Source: Cruorifilaria tuberocauda
Lineage: Eukaryota > Nematoda > Chromadorea > Rhabditida > Onchocercidae
Length of the DNA: 64,000 nt
Assembly (NCBI GenBank): GCA_013365365.1
Contig: JABVXU010000120.1
Location: forward strand, 62,001 to 126,000
Direction of reading: 5' to 3'
The notes beneath the pieces are model-generated. The model did not search any database. It was not told where the DNA came from and saw nothing but the letters and a program-made list of their open reading frames with translations. Both the position numbers and the translations under genes were made by a program. Every line of letters begins with the position of its first letter. Positions within the stretch are counted from its first letter, which is position 1. This document shows, one piece after another, positions 13,812 to 26,219 of this stretch.

Positions 13812-16800
13812 CTAAAGTTCCTCATGTTGACTAGTGATAGTTGCAGGATCTGGGCATGCAGCAGGGGAACGCAGAGTAAAAAGATATTCACATTTATTTG
13901 GTTCTGATGCTTCTACCAATTGTGTCTCTTCTCCACATTCAATGATTACTTTTGTGGATCGATCTGGTCCATTCCAGCACGGCGTGCCGTTCTGGTAGCT
14001 TTGTAATGTATATTTGTTTAGTTCGGACCCAATCCAACCACTCCATTTACTGCAAGAAAAAGAGCTTAATCGAAAAATTCTTCGAAAATCTCAATTTTTA
14101 AATTATTTTGTGAAAAATGTTTCAAACTACCACATGAAATTTCCGAAAAAAGAATTAAATGAAAATGAATATTATGGGAAATCTAAAATTAGCTGAAATT
14201 AATTACAAATCACGACCGACTGCTGTTTAAAAACACTGATGACAACTACTGGTTCATAACATACCCTAAATCGGTATCGACAGCGCTATTTTTACCCTTT
14301 TGTACAGCTTTGTCAAATAAGCACAATTTATAAACATATTCATTTTCATCCATTTCAAAACATTTCCCTTTCAGCGAAGCCCAAGCCATATCGGTTCCAA
14401 AATCATCGCCTTCATACTGTTCAGAATCTCTTAAAAGATTTTATATGGTATTTACTACTGAGTAACGGACTATTAACACAAAAATGAGTAACGGACTGTT
14501 AACACAGGTCTATGAGTTCATGAACATCTCTGTTCAATTGAACATCTTGATTAACTTCTCGCCGTTTTTCTCTTTCAACTATTTATGTTTTCAGGAATAA
14601 ATTATTACTTGATTGATAACTCGAGATCTGCGTAGCGTTTATCTATATTATCATATTCTTTCTGTGCAATCTGCGCCTCTGAAATAACATGCCAATGATG
14701 CAAAGAAAGGCTCAAATTTTCAGACCTAATTTCCACACATATAACCTCACCTTTGACGGAAACTTATACAGTGAATATTAAATAAATACAAAACCTTTCA
14801 CTATTGTTTGTGTTTCTTCATCGAAAGCTGGCTGCTTTAAATCAATATTTGGAATTCGAGGAATTTCCAACCCAATACTTCCACTCTCACTTGGTCTGAT
14901 TTCACGGGATGTATTATTTCCACTGTTCTCTGACAATTCTGGAACTTTTAATTAATCACACAACCTTAATCGATACAATGCAAAAAGTATCTGCATCAAT
15001 ACGACCTATATGAACTTGTTGAAATTATGAGTCTTTGGGCATAATGAATCCCTGATTTGTTCAACCTTGTTTGAAGGAACATGTTCCCAGTGTTCCTACA
15101 GTATTTTAGTTGTTTCCCGGCTTTAAACTATAATTTAACATTATAATAAAGTACCGGAGTTAGATTCTATTGACGCAGGCAAAGCAGAATTTGGTTCATT
15201 TTCGTCTTCTGTTTCAATTTCACTTGGTTTTTCAAAAAGACTGCGGATGCTATCGTAAACATTTTCGAAAAATTCTTTGAAATCGTAATCTTTCACTTCA
15301 TCACGCAAAACATGCTAAAATCGATCAATTTACTCGAAAAATTAAGGTCCCCAATAAAAACAGTAAAAAATAATTAAATTTCATTCACCTCAATCATTTT
15401 TACTCTCCATAAGTTAACAAATTTCAGCAATGGAAAAAAAATGAGAGATGGCATTCTCTATAAATATAAGAAAAAACTATGAAAGATCAATGTTAATCAA
15501 AGAAGAAACCTTGATTTCGTCGTCAGAAACAGCTCCATCTCCATTTGTATCAAATTCTTTTGCCAATTTCAGTTCTTCTAAGGTGACCCTGAAATGCCAT
15601 TAAATTTGATGTAGCAACTCCTTAAATTTCCAGAAACAACATTTGTATCTAAATAAAAACTGATTTATTATACTCTCCAGAGGTAGGGTGTACTGCTATG
15701 ATTAAGAATATCTTACTTTCCATCTATATTCAAATCGAATGCAGTAAACAGCATTTGCGCGTATTCTTGCTTAAGTTTTTCCTTTTCTTCTGCAATAAAA
15801 TTATCCCAGAAACAAAATTTATTGCCTTATAACAGCTCTTGTTAGAGAAAGTTTAATAACTTACAAAGATCAAACTGTCACTGTAATTCTTGTAAATTCT
15901 ATTTTTTTCTATTTATTTATTATCCTTATTACCCTACCATTTCTCAAGAAATGGAGTGTGACAGCAACGATTTATTTCATGTTAGGAAAAATTGGAGCTT
16001 TGTATCAGAAAGTTTGCAGAATTTGAAAGACGATTCTACTAAAACAAATTAATAAAATTAACCCTTTTAAAAACACACTTCCTTTCCTTACTGTATTCAA
16101 AAAGTTGATCATCATTTCAAATTAATTAATCCTGATCAAAATTTCATTACTTTCCCAAGCTTCTTCATGTTTTTTCTTTGCTTCTGCAGCCAAACTATTT
16201 TTTACATCCATTTTTGTTCGGGCAACTGTTCTCAGCTTTGTTATTTCATCCATTTCTTTTCTTAAAGTTTTCAATTTATCTGCTTTTTCAGCTTTCAATT
16301 GCTGACCTGCTGTGACTAATTCTACTCGTTTTACAAAACCCTGGAAATCATTTCCTGATTTATATGACATTGCTAATAATTGCAAAAAACCGCTACAGCA
16401 ACAAAGTTAATAAAGTTGCAGATAATTAGAGAAAAATGATCAGGTCTGACGATCAGTTAATACAATTTCTACAGATATTGATCCATGAGACTGTCTGAAG
16501 ATTACTTGATATTTAGCAAAATCACAGCTGCAGCATTACCTGTCTCGCTAATTCAGTTTTTTGGCGCATTTCTTCTCGATATTTCGCTCCCAATTCATTG
16601 CAGATATCAGGACAATCAACTGCACTCTCCCACTCATCACTTCCATCACAACAATCTAGAGGCAGAAATCAGAAGAATGTTTGTCAATCCAAAAATGAAA
16701 CAGGTTTTTTAATAAAATTGACCTCAGCCGTTCAAAAATATCGATAAAGGCTCGGAATTTTCAAACCATGAATTTTGAAATTTTCGAATTTGAATTTGGA

Positions 16801-17946
16801 ATGAATTATGTTTTATAAAAATCGAAATTAAAAATTTTGAGCTACAGTAAAACTAAGAAAGAAATGAAAAGTGAGGATGACACAAGTGAGAAAGTTATTT
16901 TCCTCAATAAGGAATAAAGAAAACAATTAAAATGCGTAGCCTCAGCAATCAGTATAACTATTTTATATGTACCCAAGTCACTGCTACCATCAATATACTC
17001 ATCATTACTCGATTTTCTTTAGTCCATTAAAGATTACTAACCGCATATTTGGTCATTTACTCGATTTGACGGTAAGTCTTCAGCCTTAAAACCGCGATTC
17101 AAACAATGGAACTTAGCATTCGGACATGCAGACGTCCCTGAATAAAAATATTACGAAGTTATTTTTCAGATCATAAAATGTCGACAACTAATTTCCCGTA
17201 CTTCGAAAAAAAACCTTCGCCTAACATAATAAGAACTTTTCCTTCAATCCCGCATTGATTATTTTATAAGAAAGGGTGATTTTATCACGCCATAAAAAAA
17301 GATAAATGTTGAATTCAAGAAAAGGTTACTATATATATATATATATATACTTTTTTGGAAATCATGAAACATTAACGAAGACATGGAAAAATGCTAACTG
17401 AATCTTATTCTGGATACACATTTGTAACCAAAACTGTTTCTAAAAATTTTTTGCATGGAAATCTTTGAATGGCTAAGTGAAGAAAAAGACGTAATAATAC
17501 ACAAACCTGGTTCATCACTTCCATCGGGACAATCGCAATAATCATCATTAACTTGCGAAAATGGAATTGACTTAGAATTGTCAATACATGCAAATGTTTC
17601 ACCAGTTGCATAGAATGGCCCACCTTTAAAAATCTATCACGCAATTCATTTATCGTTTCTCATGAATTTATTCTTAAATTATTATGAGTTATTTCTCCTT
17701 TCTTTTCATTATTGATTGATATCATTTTAGTTTAATACGTCTATTTACAATTCACATTTCTAGTTATTTATCAGACAATAACTAGTAGAAATACCAACGT
17801 GCAAATGGAACTCCACGTGGTCGATTACCATATCCGTTAGGTTTCGGCTTTCGTCCACCTTTTCTCAACTGCCCAATACTTACATTTGATTCAACAACAG
17901 CAATGAAGAAGTTTGCAATATACAAACTGGCCAAAGTAAGCATCAT
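13812..17946 (-). CDS. PRKCSH: Glucosidase 2 subunit beta (ER)
   Basis: Thirteen exons on the minus strand: 17946-17799, 17623-17507, 17137-17042, 16655-16540, 16340-16151, 15789-15717, 15588-15510, 15457-15389 (uncertain), 15314-15155, 14938-14795, 14678-14609, 14429-14265 and 14049-13812. This gives 554 residues, or 531 without the uncertain exon; human has 528. Order: signal peptide (residues 1-20), two LDL-receptor A-like modules (DDYCDCPDGSDEPG and DCCDGSDEWESAVDC), a Lys/Glu-rich coiled coil, two EF-hands (DLNIDGKVTLEE and DTNGDGAVSDDE), an acidic linker, and a mannose-6-phosphate receptor homology domain (KCFEMDENEYVYKLC, WSGWIGS, GTPCWNGPDRS). It ends in HEEL, an HDEL-type ER retrieval signal. 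The beta subunit holds the catalytic alpha subunit in the ER and reads N-glycans during glucose trimming. Identity is secure. Confidence 0.95.
14459..14508. repeat. 26-bp tandem repeat, about two copies, in an intron
   Basis: TGAGTAACGGACTATTAACA starts at 14459 and TGAGTAACGGACTGTTAACA at 14485, a period of 26 bp. It lies in the intron after exon 11 of the glucosidase II beta gene. Confidence 0.8.
17330..17349. repeat. (TA)10 microsatellite
   Basis: An uninterrupted TA run in an intron of the glucosidase II beta gene. Confidence 0.95.
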
Positions 17947-17953
17947 CGTTGAA

Positions 17954-17960
17954 CTAAAAA
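17954..17960 (-). promoter_or_regulatory. Candidate spliced-leader acceptor of glucosidase II beta
   Basis: On the minus strand TTTTTAG after a long T run ends 7 bases before the first of two tandem ATG codons at 17946. No upstream donor was found. Confidence 0.45.
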
Positions 17961-18088
17961 AAAGAAGAAAAACTTGAACATTTCAAAAGTACCTGTGGAA
18001 AGAAGGAAAATCTAAATGAAAGCGATGTTAAGTTAGTTTCAAATTTTCTGCTGTCATTATCGAATTTGAAGTGACGTTGGCTAACAGT

Positions 18089-18117
18089 ACCTTAACCAAT
18101 GATAAATTGGTTAAGGT
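18089..18117. repeat. Perfect 12-bp inverted repeat with 5-base loop
   Basis: ACCTTAACCAAT, then GATAA, then ATTGGTTAAGGT. It gives a CCAAT box on both strands between two divergent genes, so it could be a dyad binding site or a short hairpin. Confidence 0.7.
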
Positions 18118-19154
18118 TCTTTTCACTCAATTGGTAACTGCGTCCCGCGAGGAAGGGAACGGGGAGTGGGGAACGGGGAAAGAGAATGCTGAGTGCGACA
18201 TACAATACAATAAACCGTTTATGTACACAACCAACTTCACATTTACCTTTTGCAATACCATCACCCGAAATGTCCTGAATAATGGACAAATCTCATGTTG
18301 AAAAGACGGAAATATATTTCATCTATTTGATTGGTCAACTCACCCTCTTCATTCACTCTTATTGAAAAGTATTTCCTCCGCATATCTTGTGATCTATATT
18401 TCTCTCCAGCAATGACGTCTCTTTTGCAATTCTCAGTTATTTTGGAAGAATGTTTGTAATGTTTTTCTAGAGTTTCTTAATATTCTATCGTCTGTATTTC
18501 TTGATACAGCTTGTTAATGCGCTTTCTCACCGGACATTCTACGGCTTTTCCTGACGATTTCAATCGGTATCAATAGAATTAGCAACTGGTCAGTTAATAT
18601 GTGACCATATAAACATAAAAAATGACGAAAATATGTTGAATAAGCTCTGCTTCCCCTTTGTTTTCCAAACGATATCCTCGAGGTTTGGAGATACAAAAGA
18701 TCGGACAATATTTTTATTTCACCTTGTAGTTTATTTTTAACAGTTCATTTCAAAACAATTCATTTTTTATTTTGAGATTCAGTGAAAATTTTGAAAGAGA
18801 TGATTATTGATGCTATCAGACTATTCAATTCATATGAAGCTATTCGCTCTTCACTTGCAATAGGAAAATGGATTATGGAAATATTTATTTCATGAATGAA
18901 CTTAATGTACTTCTTATTAAAATAAATGATGATGCTAAAAATGCTAGGTAATATGCTAGCCAAGTATTGGAATTATCTAAGTGATGATTGGAGCATATTC
19001 AAATTAAAATTTGACGCATAATTTTAGAAAGTATAAGGATGATAGAACATCTGCAGTATCATTCATTTAGTTCATTGTGTTTGGCGTAAAGAAGTTGGTT
19101 TAAGGAGTTAAAGTGTGTGATAAGAATTGTTCCGATTGTTTTATCAAATTTTAA

Positions 19155-21410
19155 ATGGGCATTTCCGAAGAATTGAAATCGGATAGCTTGGAATTTACAA
19201 GCAGTTCCCGAGCGACAACCTCGTCTTCTGCGCCTATGCCTGCTGTTCCTGCAAGGTTTGTTTAATAGATTTTTTTTTTAATAGAAAGAAGAGTTAATAA
19301 AAGAGTGTTAATAGTTCAATAGAGTTTAATAGATTTAATAGATGTTTAATTTAATAGATTTTAATAGTTTTTGGAATTAATTTTTAAACATGAACAAGTT
19401 AAAATTCAAAAAAGATACTTGATTAGTGGGACTTTTTATTGAACTGTGAAAATCACTCACTAACCAAATTTCATGTAGCAAATGCAGTTTAGATTTGTCA
19501 AAGTACAATATTACTTCATCTAAAGCAGAATTTATAAGATATAATATCGCATTTTGTTTTGCGAAAATCAGAGAATGGTTTATTAGATTTTCCATGAAAT
19601 GATTTAATAGTGAAGCAGTCAAAATAATGCCAAATATTCAGCGTAAACCGAATAAATGATTAAGAAGATTGAATAACACTGAATTTATCTGACAGTCAAT
19701 CATATCTTTGTTTATTTTCTCTAATTTTTAATGAAGTTCATTTTTTGAAAGCCAAATATTCATTAAGATGGAAGACAAGTGGATTGGTTGGAATTTCCTT
19801 TTTAACCTCAATGCATATTTTTAACACAAATTCTCTCTAGATCTAACGAATCGTTTTCAGATATGTGTTGAAGCCAGGTGAATACTTACATGATATTGAC
19901 GAATCTGAAACGCTTGGTAGTTTCACACGCCGCATATGTTCCATGACTGTTTACAGTTTATTCTTTGATTATGCCTCTGTTATTTCCAAGGATGTCAAGG
20001 ATTCATCAGCTATTTGTGAACAGCATGGAGCCTTAAATCGATTTAAGGATATCCGATGTTTTGATAAGACTAGAGTTCTAGTCCCGTTAGTGACCTTTAT
20101 TTTTTATGAACATTCTCATTGTCTATTTCTTAAGTTGTTTTTTCATTTGAATTTTGCTTTGTACGATTCATAAATATTGTAAAAAAAATTTGTGTATATC
20201 TCAGTAATCTTTGGTAAACTTTTCGATTGTGTTTTATTTGAGAAAATTTTAGGCATAAATCAGGTACTCATGATTACATCAATGCTAATTATGTGGATGG
20301 ATTTCGGGAAGAGAAGAAATTTATTTTAACACAGACGCCAATGGAAAATACAGTGGAGTCATTTTGGACAATGATTTATCAGGAGAATGTAGTTGAAATT
20401 GTTGCAGTGAGCAGTTTGTATTCAACAAAGCCATTTTCGTATGTTCCATTCAAACGGTCAACTACCGTCATATTTGGACCCTATTCTATCAAATTTTGCG
20501 GATCACAATTGATTCGAGATACCTATGAAGCATCAGTATTAAAGGTTACCCGTTTATCAGTTTTTTACTGTTAGCAATTCGATTTTGTTGTAATAATAAG
20601 GGATGTTAATATCGATGACGCTAGTTATGTATTAGAAATGACTTTGGAATAAAGAAGATTTTTCTTTTCTTGTATATGTAACGTAAAAAGTGCAAATCGA
20701 TTTAAGGCTTAGATCGCTGAAATGCATAACGATGTTTTCAATTTCAGTTAAGAAAAGGAGATGATCAAGAACGAAAAATCCTTCACATATGTTTTTATTC
20801 ATGGCATGATAAAGGGACGCCAGAAAAACCATCTGAAATGCTTTATTTGGTGTCCGATATAAATTATAATCGGACGTTATTCATTAAGGAAGCAAAAAAA
20901 AGCGGCTGGCTGAAAGATGAATGGTACATATTTTTAATGAATGTCATCTCTTAATTTTAAGGCAAATTTTGAGAATTGGATTACTTTGTATGTCTAGTCT
21001 TTTAAATGTTTTTTTAACCTGATATCTTTTATAAGTTATGAGATAGATTCAAAAGTCTCATTTTAATTTGTTTGGAATGGAAAGGAACATCTTTTCTGAA
21101 AGTAAAAGTGTGCTTTATTTCTAGTTCACCAATCGTTATTCACTGTTCAACGGGTTCGGGTAGAAGTGGTACATTAGCTGTGCTGGATATTTGTTGCCAT
21201 AAAATGGATTATACGGAGAAACTACATGGTAATGTATTAGTGGATGTTCGAGATACGGTACTTCGTGTCAGAACACAGCGTGATAAAGCGGTTACAAAAC
21301 CCGAGCAGTATGTATTGTTACATTTACTTGTGATTGAATATGCATTACGCCAGAAGTACTATGATGATGTTGATTTCATTGATTTGTCAAATTATACTAG
21401 TTCTGCATGA
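19155..21410 (+). CDS. Cytosolic protein tyrosine phosphatase, nematode type
   Basis: Five exons give 359 residues: 19155-19255, 19861-20085, 20253-20544, 20748-20923 and 21125-21410. All phases fit. After a Ser/Thr-rich start (residues 1-35), a full classical PTP domain follows: pTyr-recognition region LNRFKDIRCFDKTRV, substrate segment HDYINANYVDGF, the LTQTPMENTVESFWTMI segment, the general-acid loop as WHDKGTPEKP (Asp about residue 227) and the P-loop HCSTGSGRSG with Cys about 272, then the Q-loop TKPEQYVLLH. No signal peptide or membrane segment is visible, so it should act in the cytosol. Catalytic Cys, Arg and Asp are kept. The Pro of the WPD loop is His here and KNRY reads LNRF, both unusual. 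Nematodes have many such PTPs, so no name is given. Poly(A) signal at 21470. Confidence 0.9.
19259..19372. repeat. Imperfect TTTAATAGA-rich tandem repeat
   Basis: At least eight loose copies of TTTAATAG or TTAATAGA with variable spacing lie just after exon 1 of the phosphatase, in its first intron. Confidence 0.7.
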
Positions 21411-21866
21411 ATATTACCACTCTGTTGCAATCATCCATCATCGTAAAATTTTAGGGCAATTTAAGTGAAAATAAAATGTAAAAAAATCAAACACCGACCA
21501 TCCTATCAGAGCGTAGGATCGTTTATCCTATATCAAAAAAGATACACGTTAATCCCAAAGCAAAATGAGAGAGAGAGAGAGAGAGGGAGAAGGAGAAACA
21601 ATAGAAGACATCATTTCTACAAAAGAAGGGAATTAAGAAATGAAGGTCGAAAATGCCTTCATGATTTTTTCGAGTCTTTTTGAATCTTTGAAAGTTTTGT
21701 TATTGGATAACTTGGACTAATATCTTGATTATGTTTATATGTGCTTTATCCAGGCCTATGCAGGAGCTCCTGGGATATTCAAATGCAAATAGTTTCATTT
21801 CACATTGAAATTATTGCTTGTAGTCTCAATACTTATATTTTTTGGAAATTTCATATAAATCGGAGA
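21411..21866. other. Convergent 3' spacer
   Basis: The 456 bases between the PTP stop and the lactamase-like stop hold the PTP poly(A) signal (21470-21475) and a GA repeat. No gene was seen. Confidence 0.6.
21567..21585. repeat. (GA)n microsatellite
   Basis: Nine and a half GA units, followed by purine-rich sequence, in the 3' spacer. Confidence 0.95.
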
Positions 21867-24800
21867 TCATTTCACTGCTCGCAAAGCGGCATTTCTCAAT
21901 AACCGATAAGTTCTTGTAAGTTCGCCAGTACCTACTTTGAGACCATTGGTAACATATGCTAGTACCAATTTTTCTTCCATATCCATCATTATCGTACTGC
22001 CACCAAGACCAGCATGTCCAACAAGCCAGTGACCCTGTAAATAAAATCAGTAAATACTTATGAAATTAACTTTCATTGCTTCGATGCTGACAGTAACTTA
22101 AAAATAACATCGGAATTGAATTAAATTTCTAAATTCATATATCAGGAAAAGCATTTGTGTACAAGAAGATACGTACAGGTTTAAATGGATGACGTTCATA
22201 CATGAAACCGTATCCTTTTGGTAGCGGTGCAAGAACCACTTCATCTAAACCGTGTGATATTTCTGGAGCTTTAAAGAGATTTAATAAATTGCTCGATACA
22301 ATTTTTCCTTGAAGAAAAAGTGAGAATAATTTAGCAAGATCATTTGCTTTCGTAATACCCAAAGCTGCCGCTTGTTCCATACGATGAAGATCGGGATCGT
22401 TGAATGTATTCACTGTCTAAAAATCTTGTGTTAAAAGATTGAAATAAGCTTTGCATCATTATTGAGCTTAAGGAAAAAACTAATCTGAGAAGAGAATTAC
22501 TGTATCCAATTTCATCCAAGTTGTTGTTTCTCGAATTTTTCGTGCTATTGAATTTGGTGCTCTCAAATTTAATATACTCAATAAGTATAAAATTCTTGGG
22601 TCGTACAAAATCTCTTTCAATTTATAAGAAAGTGGTGGCGCTGTTAATCGAGATACGGTATGCTCTTCTTCTGACGGTAAGCCAAAGTGAAAGTCAATAT
22701 CTGAAATATAATGATGAAACATAATTATTCGAGATAATTTTCTTATTTTTCATATATAAATCGCTGAAAATTTTATTGGAAGTGCTAGTTAACAGTAAAT
22801 TATAATATGATAATTGCTTCATTGTTTCAATTTAAAAGTATAAGATGAAAAGCATTCCTTATATTTACAACAATTATATGAATAATACGATTGTATTTTG
22901 CTACTAAGGAAGACTAGAAATTTATATGTTTATTGAATATAACTTATTATTAATGTAAAATTTCTCTCAAGTCACCAATAAAAAACATTAGTTGATAATT
23001 TTAATTTAACTTGCCAAATTTCTCAGCAATTTCTTGTTTAAAGAAAGTTCCAATACCACGATGTTTTAAATCAACATGTCTAATTATTTGATCAACAAGC
23101 CATCCATACGTTATTGCATGATATCCCGCCTTAGTACCTAAAATAGATGGTGATAATTTGTTTTAAGCGATACTATCCTCGATCTATATATTTATCTATT
23201 TTAATTCCATTCGTTTTGAACATGGCTTTAATTTCTTCTTTTAAGATACAATAGCGACAATAATTTAAAGAAAATGCAATTTTGGTAAAGATAATTACTG
23301 TTATTATGGAATAAAAAACATATTTACAAGTAAGGATTAATTGCAGTAGTAAATTCCCAGTAGAATATTCTAAGAGAAAAGCATCGCTCAATCTTACCAG
23401 GTATCCAATTCGGTTTCTGTCTTGCAATAATTTCGGCTACTTTCTCATGATCAGATGCATCTTCTTTAGTGATGGGTTCACTAAAAGCTGCCAAACCTGC
23501 CTTGAAAAAAATTAATTCAATAAATTATTAATAAGAAATAAAATATTAAAAACTTACCCGATGACTCATGATCCAACCGACGGTAATATTTTCCTTACCA
23601 TTCTGACCGAATTCTGGCCAAAATTGACAAATACGATCAGAATACTGTAACTGTCCTCGGTCAACCAATATAGCTATACATAATGCACCGACTGCCTGCA
23701 CAGCAATTCAATTTTATCAGATATCATATCAAAAATACATTTATTATATTGATATATCAGAAAGGATGAACGAACTTTTGTAGCAGAAAACACGACAGTT
23801 CTTGTATCAGATGTCCAAGGACGAAGCGAACTTGCGTCAGCGTATCCGCCTTGCAAGTCAACCACCAATTCACCATTTCGATATATTGATATTGCTGCAC
23901 CTTCTCGTTCCCATCCATCAATGAAATTTTTTCTGGAGATTGAAATGATGAAGTAGTAGGCTCTATGTTTCATTTGTGACTGTAAATTAGTTATATTCGA
24001 GTTAATTTGTCAAGTTCAACTTATTCAAAAAAAAATTTCTTCTACTGAATGCTCAGCACAGCTTATCAAATGCTCCATTGCTCATAAAAATTGTCAGTGA
24101 CCTGGTTATATAATAGGAAATTGATGGTAAAGATTAATTGATTGATTTAATAAGTACTTTTTTGTGATAATATGTGATAATCCGTTTATCCATCTATCAG
24201 ATTCTTGAATACTTTCACTGAATACGTTTCACGTCTCGAAAGGTAAAAATCTTCCGTCACAGAATGTGTGCATCTAATCTAACATTAAATTTTTACATTT
24301 CGTGATACCAGAAGAACTTGTTTTGCAAGTCACAACAAGAGAGTATGAATTTTTGTTGCTTCCAGTTTAATCACTTCTACCTTTGATAAGCATTTTTATT
24401 TCTTTAGTTGAAATAGGATCGAAAATGGATAAACAGATGAAAAAGCAAAGGATATAACAAGTTCTACAACATTTCTTAAGCGATATTTAATCATATCTCA
24501 TTAATTTTTATTTTTATTCTTTCTCTGATATAAAGTTTCATGAAAAAAAGTAAGAAATTTCTGAATGAATTTCGCTGCTTCTAAATAATTCACAATTTAC
24601 AATTTTTCATCCTGTTTCAATTAGAAAAAACAAAATGGAATAACATAATTTTATAAAGTACATCGGTGTTTTATGTATAGGTATAATACGTATAGTAATT
24701 TAAAGCAAAAAAGAGATTTGTTACGTTTATTTTTCATCTGTTTATCTCCTAAAAAATTCCTTTCCAGCGATAATAGTGATTACAAAAAAGGAAAGTAATG

Positions 24801-25772
24801 ATAGATAACACAGCTGTCAGCAGAATATTCTTATCAAATATTTATCAATCGAGCTTTTGAAGTAGAAACGTAAGAATACGCTATTCATGCGCTTAAAGGA
24901 ACAGTTAACATTTGTTCCTTCTTTTAGTGTTCTTTTTTATTCTAAATTAAACTTATCAGAAAGTAATTGATAATTTTTAGTTATTTAAAAATTTTCTTTT
25001 GAAATTTGAAGTTTCATTTCGATTTCTGATCTCTTCATAAGCTTTCTTGACCGATGACAATAAATTAAATAATGAAAAAAGAGTAGAATTATCAAAAAAT
25101 TGAAATTCTTGTAAGATAAATATAAAAATTACTTGAATTATTTATCTTTGTAATGAAAAACAGTGATTGTTGTCAAAATTAACGCACTACATTTATTACT
25201 TTGTGAAATTTCATTCAAATGAATAATATCAAACAAAAAAAAAATTAGTTTTGATACTTAGAATCATTTATGGAATAAAAGAATTCTTGCAACAACTAAT
25301 CAATCTTGAAAATAATTTTACAAAACGTCTAATCAACCATCATTCAGTTCTTCAGCATTTCAAAAACTGAATGTGAAATACTCCAACACCTTTTTATTTG
25401 AAAATTTCTAAAATCAAATACAATTATCAAATGGTATTTTGCTTTATTTAATAAGAATTTCATGAAGTAAAGATTGTATAATCTTTGTTCCATTATAAAT
25501 TTCTGAATACTTTTTAGAAACAAAATATTTCTTAAATTTTCCTACCTGAAAACCTTTTCGACTTCAATAAATTGCTTTGTTGTTGTACCAAATATATTAT
25601 TAGTGAGCTGGCGATGATTTCCATTTTCTTGCGACATGATTAAATTCGGTTCAAAAATTATGCAAGTAACAAAAATAACAGAGTTAAGAATAAGAAAGGT
25701 GACGAGCGATGCTGCTAGTACTGCTGCTATCAGTGACAGTCGTAGGTTCAACGCAATTTTGGGGCGGTACAA
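21867..25772 (-). CDS. Beta-lactamase-fold (LACTB-like) serine hydrolase, membrane anchored; 5' end unsure
   Basis: Eight exons on the minus strand, about 451 residues: 25772-25546, 23932-23776, 23695-23558, 23500-23398, 23137-23015, 22700-22501, 22416-22177 and 22034-21867. Phases fit if the intron after 23015 uses a GC donor. Near the N-terminus is one long hydrophobic helix after basic residues, so a type II anchor. The beta-lactamase/class C transpeptidase fold follows: SATK as the SxxK nucleophile motif in exon 2, GYHAITYGW as the Tyr motif, and GHAGLGGS as the KTG-like motif near the end. Eukaryotic relatives (LACTB, the C. elegans lact family) are peptidase or esterase-like enzymes, not antibiotic resistance genes. 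The normal intron structure argues against recent transfer. The first exon opens with TTG right after a TAG; the only ATG in frame upstream (25805) is cut off by that TAG. The first intron is 1.6 kb. Confidence 0.85.
23933..25545 (-). other. Long first intron of the lactamase-like gene
   Basis: A 1.6-kb A+T-rich intron, long for this window. No exon, RNA gene or repeat was recognised in it. Confidence 0.6.
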
Positions 25773-26219
25773 CTACCAGTGATGTCGTCTGTAGATTTTA
25801 ATCATTTTCTATTGCTTTGCTTTTCAAATGCTGCAATCATCGCTTACAAAACTGGCAGTATTCAAAGTTGGACGGTTGTGTACTACAATGAAAGTGAAAA
25901 GGTTCCAGATGACGCAATAAGCTATTACGTCAGAAAACTACAGATTTCTGCTTGGGTGATTTGAAATTCAAATAAAACAATATTAAATAATTATTACTTC
26001 TTTTGAAGTAAAATAATAAGCCAAGTAATTTTTCGATTTCGTGGTGAAGAGAAAAAACCAAAATAACCCATAATATACTTTTGTTTTTACGTGTATAAGA
26101 AGTATCTTTTATGCTTTGTACTAAATAAATTGCAAAGGTTACTATGAAAAAATATTTTTTTGACTTACTACCATTTATTTTGCATAAAATAAAATTTACA
26201 AAAAATTTTAAAGATAAAG
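25773..26219. other. Short divergent promoter region
   Basis: About 450 bases separate the lactamase-like gene (minus) and the cysteine-peptidase-like gene (plus). It should serve both and holds a bZIP-like dyad (25910-25932). Confidence 0.6.
25910..25932. promoter_or_regulatory. Near-palindromic CRE/ATF-like dyad
   Basis: TGACGCAATA and, 3 bases on, TATTACGTCA face each other in one 23-bp dyad. TGACG...CGTCA half sites of this kind bind bZIP factors of the CREB, ATF and C/EBP type. Position in a divergent promoter supports a regulatory role; binding is inferred only. Confidence 0.35.

Larger units (their letters stand above)
17947..19154. other. Divergent spacer between glucosidase II beta and the cytosolic PTP gene
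   Basis: About 1.2 kb that should hold promoters for both genes. The segment around 18130-18200 is unusually G-rich for the window. It contains a perfect inverted repeat (18089-18117, separate entry). Open frames on the minus strand (18092-18289, 18514-18708, 18760-18963) show no protein-like pattern. Confidence 0.55.

Noticed and set aside
18071..18080. TGACGTTGG resembling a UPR element upstream of glucosidase II beta
   Set aside because: It has an extra T compared with TGACGTGG and a single short match is expected by chance.
21867..25772. Recent bacterial origin of the beta-lactamase-fold gene
   Set aside because: It has many ordinary introns, host-like base composition and belongs to a family widespread in animals.
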